The notes under the pieces: model-generated
Seen by the model: the letters and a program-made list of their open reading frames with translations, nothing else
What the model was told of the DNA's origin: nothing
Databases searched by the model: none
Shown here: positions 55,848 to 64,000 of the stretch, piece by piece
Position numbering within the stretch: the stretch's first letter is position 1
Layout of the letters: every line of letters starts with the position of its first letter
Made by a program: the position numbers and the translations under genes
Source: Venturia oleaginea
Taxonomy: Eukaryota > Ascomycota > Dothideomycetes > Venturiales > Venturiaceae
Length of the DNA stretch: 64,000 nucleotides
NCBI GenBank assembly: GCA_013176395.1
Contig: JABMLP010000019.1
Span: forward strand, 1-64,000
Direction of reading: 5' to 3'

Positions 55848-57689
55848 TTTGCTCGGAGATGATGGATATGTCTGAATGGTCGAAGTTTTGAAAATGGTAA
55901 GATGGTGTAAGCGTTGCTTTAGCTGTTTGGGACTGTCGTTGAAAATTGAATTTTATTGTTATTGTTCAATCTCCGTGATGCTGATGTTCGAGTAATGAGG
56001 AAGGAGAGGGAGGGGGAAATCGGTATTTGTGTGGCAGCTGGACTGACTGGTGGTAAAAAGCTAGTACAAAGCGAAGATTTCCTGGGTTAAGTTGGTTTGA
56101 CAGTTCTGACACCTTTTCCTTACTTTTCTGTCCCTTAATTAAATCGAGCTTGGATTAAATTGGGTGGAGGAGGTTTAGTTCTTACCTAGCCTTTGGCACA
56201 CCAAACCTCATATTCTGACATATTCTCAGATATAGACATGCAGGCAGACTCACGATGGGCGCGCCATAGCAGAGCCACTCCCAACCAAATTAGAAATTTC
56301 GATACCAAGGGACGATCCAACGATGTACAAATTTTATTCGAACGCAAATATCAGACCTCAAATTACCTCTTTCCTTATCAAGGTTTGCGTGCACTGATTT
56401 AGTGTAAATTCGAGAGGAAAAAAAATCCCCAAGATCTAGATGTAAGTAATGCTTGCCCCCGATGGAAAGTCAAATTATGTGGGAAGCTGAATCTTGAAAG
56501 GTTTTAACCTCTTAAAAGGTGTGAAAGTAACATATACTCTGAAAAAGCCTTTCACAATACCTTTTTGAGAGGTTAATTTGAGCGGCAGGTAAAAAAAATT
56601 AATTTTTTTAAATTTGACACACCTTGCAATTGCGTCCGACTGCAACGGCACTAGCGACATAATTTGTGCCTTGTCTGGTCGGTGTGATCTGGAGAGAAAA
56701 ATGGGTACCTGGGTAGAGATTTCCAACAAAAAGATAGCCCGAGACAGTGATGGTAAAGAATGGGATATCGAAGGCAGACTGAGATCAAACTCGTGGATTT
56801 CCCAGCTATAAAGATATGCAGAAGTTGAACAGCTTCTCAAGATACCTAAACGGGCACGGAACGAAAGTCCAGCTTAGGCCGAAAACAGTCCCAAACTGTG
56901 GTGCTGATTGGCCACAGTCTGGAGCTCACATGACTTAGCGTGCTGACATAGTCTGGATGTCTTCAAAGCTATTTTCGTCTTCAACACCATTTCTGCATCG
57001 AGTCAATCGCTACACATCTTCTTGAAACCGCGGAATCCGATCCATAGCGCAATAGACGCGCAGCAGCGGTCGCGGATGTTGATCTCTTACTCTAAAAACT
57101 GAATCACGCCCTCATCAACTGCAGCCGGTTCGACACGGCCTCATCTCAATGCACTCATCCTTGTCAGTGATGATGGATAACTCCTTCGATTCAACGCGTC
57201 TTGCTCTCACAAACACAAGCGTGGCTCTTCACCAATGGTTCGGCGATGATTGTGGGCGATGGCTACATCGACAAAGTGTGCGGGAGTTATTTTATACTGT
57301 CAAGATCGAATCAACCGCCAACGATATTGTTTCGCCTACGAAAAGAAGGGGTTTCAATATTTCAAAGAGCCGGTCCGTCAGTACCTAGTTGTTGTGATCT
57401 TGGTATTCTGTCTTGATACCTGGAATTCCGGATTGTTCTTTCTTGACTCTGAGTATAGATGGCGATCACCACTGGCACTCATATACGACGTCCACAATAT
57501 TGCGGCGTTTCATTGGCTAAAACATGAACAGACCCTAAGAACAATTTTCCACGCAAGTTCGCATCCTACAAACATTTTTTTCTGCAATCTGATCAAGGAA
57601 GAACTTCAATCGATGTATTGTAACTCCTACAGTTGACGGTGACCTTGAGTTTGAATTAGCCTACACTGAAGATATCTCTGTTAACACTT
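55848..57689. other. Intergenic, about 1.8 kb
   Basis: No supported gene. Frames around 57149-57636 have no motif I recognise. The first part is the promoter side of the MGCC protein. Confidence 0.45.
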
Positions 57690-57990
57690 CAAATGTCTAC
57701 GAATCGGATCAAGACAACCCTGAACCGCGCAAGTAAGGACACGACCAGGAGTCATATCCTCACAAGGAACCGGACCACCATCAACGCGAAACTATTGCTT
57801 GTATCGAGACAGAGCGAGATGTTGAAGAGTCGCCCGTGGAACAACATGCCTCCCAGAAGCCGAAAGATCCAAACTTGGTGACTTGGGATTCTGATGACGA
57901 CGCAGCGAATCCTCGAAACTGGTCTTCAAGCGGAAATGGGCCGCATCAAGTCTCCAGCTTCTGACTCTGGTAAGGCGGCAGTGCTCTTGT
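57690..57990 (+). pseudogene. N-terminal remnant of an MFS drug/polyamine-type transporter
   Basis: One frame reads NVYESDQDNPEPRK, a stop (57735-57737), then onward to KDPNLVTWDSDDDAANPRNWSS. DPNLVTWD and NPRNWS are the standard lead-in of MFS multidrug/polyamine transporters. Right after NWSS the continuation KRKWAASSLQLL sits in another frame, then homology ends. No transmembrane core follows, so most of the gene is gone. Only a remnant beside the APC permease. Confidence 0.5.
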
Positions 57991-58710
57991 TGCATTAGGC
58001 GGAGGTATACTTGCAGATACCTTTTTCTGGATGTATGGAGAGAGACTAAGAGCGAGAAGCAAGTATGCCACGGGTTGAACAGGGTGACAGACGACGGATC
58101 CTGAGAGGTTTGAGATAAGCTATAATTGGGTATCTTCATTCGTCTGAATGATGAGGTATTCGTCAGCACTTTACAAGCATGTATCGCGAGAACAGAAGAA
58201 ATCAATCACCAAGACAAAATCCATCAGAATTAGATGGAAAGTGCGGAGAGCTTGATTGCCATAAAAGTTCGGTGTGATGGAAAAAAGCAAAACATGCATA
58301 TTTACCTAACTCCGATGATCCCAATAGGAGGTATCGGATTTCACGAAAGTTACACCCTCTCATCGCGCCACCAATACAATCGTCTCGATAACATCGCAAA
58401 TAGATCCTGCACCACTGTATATACGGTTTCATTCTCTCCTTGAAGCCTAGCTCTAGGACTACGATTACTTACTGTCTCGTCCGTGGGATCACCGCAAAGA
58501 AGTGCCTCATACGGTAAAGCGCGTCCCATGACACGTACCAAACACGAAATGGGGAGATAGCTTATCGGCAGCTACATTCTCGAAGCCAACACCGGACGAA
58601 CGAAATATAAGGACGATGGCTGCAGGACGCGATGGTTTTGGTGGCAGTCATCGGTCGTACCGTCAATCTAGAAACCACATCTACGGTCGGGATCAAGCAA
58701 TACCACCACC
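57991..58710. other. Intergenic, 720 bp
   Basis: No supported gene. Upstream region of the APC permease. Confidence 0.45.
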
Positions 58711-60605
58711 ATGGAGCATCCAGTTCACCACCCAAGTGCGCAAGGGGTTGAGCTTGATGATGAGCATCGATTGGCGGATCTGGGGTATAAGCAGGAGCTT
58801 ACGAGAGATTGGAGTGTGCTGCATAACTTTGGCGTTTCCTTTTCGATTATTGTGAGTTCCTCGTGCTCTCTTCATCGTGGTTGTGATGCTGATGCTGTGA
58901 ATAGAGTGTGATCACTGGTATCTCGACACTTCTTGGGTGAGCAAGTCTTTTCATCAAGTCCAGAAGCTTACCTCCAGAGTCCATCGAGAAGGCCATATTC
59001 AAGCCTTCTTTGCCAGGCATTCAGCGCTACTGCCATCTCAGCACTCTTATCATTGCACGCCGACTTGATACTGAAAACTCTGGACACTAATTGGAAGAAC
59101 GACTCTGACAAGATTTTAGCTATGGGCTGACAGTTGGGGGACCCGGGGTCATGACAACTGGTTGGATCATCGTCTCCTTCTTCACACTGTCCGTCGGCCT
59201 CTCCATGGCTGAAATCGTCTCCGCCATTCCCACCGCTGGAGGACCCTACTTCTGGGCGGCAACACTCGCTCCACCAAAGTACGCACCATTCTTCGCGTGG
59301 TTTACTGGTTGGTTCAACTTCGTTGGGCAATTTGCTGTCACATGTGGTATCACCTTTGGTTGCGCTGGCCTAATTAGCGCCACTGCCTCTGTCAATAACC
59401 CAGACTTTATTCCAAGCCCTGGGAAGACTATCGGGATCTATGCGGCGTTGCTGGTCACGCATGTCCTCGTCAACAGCTTTGGCGTCCACTTCCTCCGCTA
59501 TTTGAATAATTCTTCTATTATCTTGCACAGTTTGGGAGTGGCTTCTCTGGCTATCGCTCTGGTCGCAAAAGCGCCAACCCACCAATCCGCGAAATTTGTC
59601 TTTGCGACATTCTATGACGGCACAGGTGATCCAGGCTGGAGCGTGAGAGCTTCTCCAGAGTATGTCGCGATTTGCGGTGTTCTACTCAGTCAATACACCA
59701 TCACTGGCTTCGATGCGTCCGCACATCTCTCAGAAGAAACCCAAAACGCGGCCCGCAATGCCCCAATCGGTGTCTTGACTTCGATCGGAGTATCTGCCAT
59801 CTTTGGATTTTTCCTGATGCTTTGTCTCCTGTTCAGTATCCAGGACTTCGCAGCCACCGTCGGAACGAGCTATGGGTATCCAGTCGTTCAAATCTTCGTT
59901 GACGTTTTTGGCATAAAAGGAGCAATGGCAGCCATGACCCTCGTTATTATCTGCGTGTGGCACTGCGGTCTGTTCTCCCTTACCAGCAACTCTAGGATGA
60001 TGTTCGCTTTCTCCCGAGATGGCGCTCTTCCTGCGTTCTTCGATGCCGTCGATGCAAAACACCATGCACCAATCCGCACTATCTGCCTTGCCGCGCTTCT
60101 GGCTTTTATTCTCTCGCTCCCGAGTCTGGGTAGCGCCGTTGATTTTGCTGCTGCGACTTCGATTGCGACGATTGGTCTTTATATCAGTTATGCCACTCCA
60201 ATTTTGGTGGCCGTCATCTGGCCACAGCACTTCGTTCGTGGTCCATTCCATCTGGGCAAGTTTTCCCGTGCGATCGGAATTGTTGCCTGCACTTGGGTCA
60301 GTCATTTCGGTCTTCGGAATATTCACATTCACTGACACTCGTAATAGGTCGCGTTCATAACCGTAGTTTTCTGCTTGCCAACCGCCAATCCCGTGACGAG
60401 TCAGACTGTCAACTACACACCAGTAGCGGTCGGAATTGTTGCCATCTTCACCATCGTCACTTGGGTATTTTGGGCCCACAAGTGGTTCACAGGTCCAAGG
60501 AGGCAAATTGAACTCGAGGCTTCGGGTGTTGACATCACGAACCCTGCTGCTGTCGCAGCGGCCGAGAAGAGCGGTATCATTGGCCATGAGAAGAAATTAG
60601 ATTGA
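58711..60605 (+). CDS. APC-superfamily amino-acid/GABA-type permease
   Basis: Four exons (58711-58851, 58905-58936, 59120-60296, 60348-60605) give 535 aa. Exon 2 is only 32 nt (SVITGISTLLG) and is flanked by a 53-nt and a 183-nt intron. Family marks: LGYKQELTRDWSVLHNFGVS, the glycine-rich YGLTVGGPGVM, MAEIVSAIPTAGGPYFWAAT, TGFDASAHLSEETQNAARNA and SRMMFAFSRDGALPAF. About 12 helices, hydrophilic ends. This is the GABA/choline-type subgroup of fungal amino-acid permeases (Uga4/Hnm1-like). The gene faces the Gfo/Idh oxidoreductase, with 81 bp between stops. No break seen. Confidence 0.93.
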
Positions 60606-60686
60606 GAGGCGGACATGTCCTTCGTACAATATTAATCGTCTTGGTCAGGCGGAAATATGATTGATTCTTTGAAGGGTTCCTATTCT

Positions 60687-61983
60687 TCAGACAACTTCTT
60701 TCACCACACCTTCATTCTCGCCACTTCTTAGCATTGCCTCCAACTGTGATTGTCGTTAGCACCTAGCAATTACCAGAGCGTAGTACCAGACTTACAATCT
60801 TAAGATCCATAAGAGCCTCTGGCGGGCTGAGTCTTTGATCAACGTTCCCACTAGAGATACCAGCAACCCAAGCATCAATCTCTTCCTGAACACCGGGGCC
60901 ATTCCACATGTCTTTGCTCTCAATTGCCTCCACACCAGAAGCTGGTAGTGGCGTGACAGTCACAGATCCCTTCGAAACAGTGACAGTTCCCTTTTCGCAA
61001 GAGACTGCATACTCATCGCCCTCAAAGGTGGTTCCGAATGAGCAAGCAAAGGTTCCTGAGATGCCCGATTTCAGTTGCCAGACTGCGTCTACTGTATCGA
61101 CTGGCGGCAGGTGCTTTTGGAGTTGAGATGAAAAGGCCGATACTTTGACTGGCTCATTGTCGGGACCTAGTAGTAATCTAGTTCCTGCGATGAAGTGGAC
61201 GCCGCCATCTAGAAGGAAACCACCCTGATATCGGGGTGTCTTTCGCCAGGGTGTTTCTACCAAATGTTAGCAGAGTGGGTAACCAGTTTCCGATAGAGAC
61301 TCCTACCATAAAATTTCTCCCCTTCGAGAACCATCTTATGCATTCGCGTTCGGAAGCTCAATACCTTGCCTAGCGACTTGACTTGCTCGGCGGCAAACAG
61401 AAAAGAGGACAGGAATCGATAGTTTTCGGCAATGGTCCATTTGCTCTGGTGATTCTGGAGAAGATGATCGAGGCCTTTCTCATTCATCGCCGCTGCGATT
61501 GGCTTTTCGGATAGGACATACTTTCCGGCTTCAATGAAAGCGCTCACTGTCTTCAGTTGAATGTCGATTGGAAGCCTTTAATAAATTTGTCAGTATGAAG
61601 ATAGCTTGATGAGGAAACGAAAGAAGATGCTCACGCAATAATTACTGCATCGATCTGATTACTTGCGATGAGACTTTGGAGATTGTTCTTGTTCTCTGCA
61701 CTGCCCTCGTCACTGGCGAGGAGAATTCCTGGAATACCTGCTGCGAGCTTTGTGGCCGACTCTAAAGTGCGAGAGTATATCGCTTTGAGTTCGATGTCCC
61801 GGTTGTTCTTGATTGCAGGCTGTCTATTGTTATCCCTGTAGATATGAAAACTATGGACTGGTCGGACAAACGAGGAGTTTCTCGCGAGAATGAATTCCTG
61901 CGTTGTATCTTTATCAGCTGAGGAGCTCTAGTAGTGGAAGATCAAACGCACCACTTCCGATAAGGGCGACACGAATAGTCATT
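60687..61983 (-). CDS. Gfo/Idh/MocA-family NAD(P)-dependent oxidoreductase
   Basis: Six exons (61983-61953, 61897-61872, 61819-61635, 61575-61307, 61256-60796, 60743-60687) give 342 aa. Two are tiny (31 and 26 nt) but needed to rebuild the Rossmann start: MTIRVALIGSG, then IHSREKLLPAIKNNRDIELK, then AIYSRTLESA. The catalytic Lys is in LSEKPI, and the conserved Asp/His in GGFLLDGGVHFIAG. The end reads LEAMLRSGENEGVVKEVV. Family members oxidise or reduce sugars, polyols and related alcohols, for example dimeric dihydrodiol or inositol dehydrogenases. Substrate unknown. The gene is intact, although easily missed because of its small exons. Confidence 0.88.
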
Positions 61984-62645
61984 CTGGCGACGTGATCAAT
62001 TCGACGGTGTTTGAAGTTTGAGGGTCAAGATAGAAGGTTGACAATCTGCCCTGATTCGTGATGGTGAGAGTGCGGTGTTCTTTCCGCTATGAACTACGTC
62101 ATCGCGTTTGTATGTATATCAAGGCATGCCGTCCTCACTTCTTTGCCTTGAATCTTGCCAGACGCTTTTGTCTTGCATTTTTACCCAAAAGAATGCTCAG
62201 AATACCAAGGACAGGATCGAACCTACCGCTTGGAGAATCCCTTTGGCACTATCGCATCGAGCTCGCACAGCATAGATGTGATGGACTCTCTGAAAGGTGA
62301 GTCTCCCTGTCTTCCCAGGTCAAGTACGTGAGTCGCGAAGTATGAACATTCGCCTATCAACCTCGCTTTGGAAGAGCTCTCTTCGATTAGCAGTCTGCAA
62401 ACAACAATACGCAAGCTATAATTGTTGGAATATCCAATCCGGGAATGCGATACGACAGGAGAAAAACATTTTTGTTGGCCATTGAAATTGAGGTCGAAAT
62501 TGAAAATGAGTAGGACGGTCAATCCACCTTAGCAGCAGCGAAAAAGGAGGCCGAAACAAGCGATTCTGAAAATAGCGACTGCTCCATCCTGTTGTTGAAG
62601 AAAAAAGGCTTCCAGCAAATTCTTACCTCCATACCTGGACACAGC
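61984..62645. other. Intergenic, 662 bp
   Basis: No supported gene. Upstream of the oxidoreductase and downstream of the SDR pseudogene. Confidence 0.5.
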
Positions 62646-63677
62646 TTATACAATCATTCTCATCTTGAGCTTGTCCTTCGCCACAATTTCCTCTTTCTGC
62701 TGCTCAAGTTCAAGTACGTCCCAGGTCGCAGAAATATAGCGTCCAGACAACCACTCACGCTTTTCTTTCGTCAGCAAAGTGAGAAATCCACCGGCTAATC
62801 CAGGATCGTCGGTGAGCACTATTGAGGTCAATATGAAAACATGGAGAGGTGGGAAGGGACGAGACACCTACCTTGGTTCCACTTGTCTCCCTTCCCTGTG
62901 CCGTGCTTCACAGTTTGCGGCGTCATCACAGCTCCTGGATGGACTGCAAAAGACAAAATGCCTTCTTTTCCATGGTCATTATGGATATGCTCGGCTAGCC
63001 GAGTTGTGGCCAATTTGCTGATATTGTAGGCAATGGGACAGTAGAATGAATCGCCAGCATGACTTACCAGAGAGGTAATGATGACGAAGTTTTGCGGTCC
63101 ATCCGTGGTGGCAGCTAGCTGAGGGATAAAATGTTTGGCAACTCTTAGAGTTCCTAGGAGAGAGTTCCTAGGAGATTGATAGAAATGACGCGATCAAAAT
63201 CTGGGTCGTCGATACCAACCGTCAAGGTACTGTCTTCTTGATACTGAGAAATAATCCCAGCATTGGCGATCAATGTATCCACGCGGTTGAAATTGGATTT
63301 GACCGCATCCTTCAGGTTCTCAACATCTGGTTCGGAAGTAGTGTCGCAGGTTTGAGCCTGTACATCCACCTTCGGATTAATTTCCAAGAGTTTCTTGGTC
63401 AAATGGTCCAAGTCTGACTGTCCGAGATGAGATGAAAATTCCGCTGAAGAAGTGTTGGCAACGTATATTCTAAGACTCTAGGAATCAATGACCTCGCGCC
63501 AGCTCTAGCGTACGCAAGAGCAATCTCGTAGCCCAGTCCTTTCCCAGTTCCAGTAATAACAACCACGTATTCTGAGGGCAATTGATTTTTGGCAAGGTCA
63601 GTTCTACCCTTAGCTTTTGTATGTATGGTTTTGGTGAAGGTATCGCCAAAGTATGCTGGAAGCTGGAACAGCGACAT
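62646..63677 (-). pseudogene. Short-chain dehydrogenase/reductase (SDR), inactivated
   Basis: From 63677: MSLFQLPAYFGDTF, then the cofactor loop TGTGKGLGYEIALAYARAGA, an intron (about 63512-63453) to GIFISSRT. A one-base-type frame change follows near 63425 to DLDHLTKKLLEINPKVDV. NAGI is present and DRVISINLLGT follows. At 63147-63174 a 14-bp unit is exactly duplicated, which puts a stop (TAG) into the frame. After it SLVSHAGDSFYCPIAYNISK supplies the SDR Ser-Tyr-Lys triad. A regular intron (62871-62819) leads to LTDDPGLAGGFLTLLTKE and the stop at 62646. Two lesions, both small, so the loss is probably recent. SDRs reduce or oxidise small carbonyls with NAD(P); the substrate is not predictable. 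Confidence 0.85.
63147..63174 (+). repeat. Exact 14-bp tandem duplication inside the SDR gene
   Basis: AGAGTTCCTAGGAG occurs twice head to tail. Removing one copy restores the reading frame across the junction (INLLGTLRVAKHF), so the duplication is the lesion. Confidence 0.92.
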
Positions 63678-64000
63678 GGTTGTTGAGCCAGAAGCCGTAT
63701 TGAACGCGAGGGGGGCTAGGGTTTAGACATCATATTGTTGAATCCTCCCATATTTCTATCGTTTGGTGGCAATGCGCCTTGCTCGGTCTCATTTCTCCCG
63801 GCATGTTGTGCGGAGTCGCCTTACTACTCGCCATTTCTGACTGTATTTAATCCTACCCACGGTGGAGCGCATTCACGGCTGATGATGCTAAAAGAAAGAG
63901 GAGAAGCTTGTCTTGGTGAAGAATGTGGTTGATGATGATTGGTCTGCGAGATGTTAGTGTGGCTTAATCAGCGTGGATTGCCTTTTTGGGGCTTCCGGTC
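63678..64000. other. Right edge, promoter side of the SDR gene
   Basis: 323 bp; no gene start supported. A 65-codon plus-strand frame has no motif. Confidence 0.5.

Overview
The window looks like nuclear DNA of a filamentous ascomycete (Pezizomycotina). Genes are monocistronic and lie on both strands. They are interrupted by short introns of about 45 to 60 nt with GTANGT-like donors and YAG acceptors. Several families are typical of moulds: Dal5-type permeases, a SAT4/PTH11-like rhodopsin-domain protein, Zn2Cys6 regulators and a Fot1/pogo-type DNA transposon. Protein similarity that I recognise by eye suggests Leotiomycetes, but I cannot test this. I found no tRNA, rRNA or CRISPR. All exon borders were worked out by hand from splice signals and reading frame.

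Layout. 0.3-14.4 kb is largely conserved: a WD40-cyclophilin (PPWD1/Cyp15 type), an amidohydrolase with one apparent frameshift, a degenerate CAP-domain surface protein, a type B carboxylesterase, securin, tropomyosin and the rRNA-processing protein Rrp17/Nol12. 14.4-20.5 kb is gene-poor. It holds a dead Fot1-type transposon with 51-bp inverted repeats and a TA duplication, followed by a highly diverged repeat with a period of about 305 bp. 20.5-27.4 kb has a superoxide-dismutase-like mitochondrial ribosomal protein, a Cys-rich single-pass membrane protein, an ACMSD-like amidohydrolase/decarboxylase and a damaged Zn2Cys6 factor. 27.4-37.1 kb has a PLL-type beta-propeller lectin, a 76-residue secreted protein, a large Mx-like dynamin GTPase and a single-pass protein with a PPEY motif. 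37.1-40.6 kb has no gene I can support.

40.6-54.5 kb carries a Dal5-type permease, a PTH11-like seven-helix protein, a GNAT gene cut by one TGA, a second gene cut by a TGA, a secreted PhoD phosphatase, a second type B carboxylesterase and a second GNAT. 55.6 kb has a small protein starting MGCCSSK. 57.7-63.7 kb has an MFS remnant, an APC-family amino-acid/GABA permease, a Gfo/Idh/MocA oxidoreductase and an SDR gene broken by an exact 14-bp tandem duplication.

How it fits together. Housekeeping genes reconstruct without a single break (cyclophilin 626 aa, securin 423, tropomyosin 161, Rrp17 249, mitoribosomal protein 328). Accessory genes (transport, small-molecule enzymes, regulator, lectin) show many separate lesions. 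This pattern argues for real decay of niche-specific functions rather than uniformly poor sequence. Possible small functional groups are the decarboxylase with its neighbouring Zn2Cys6 factor (24-27 kb) and the permease, oxidoreductase and SDR group (58.7-63.7 kb). No established defence or biosynthetic cluster is evident.
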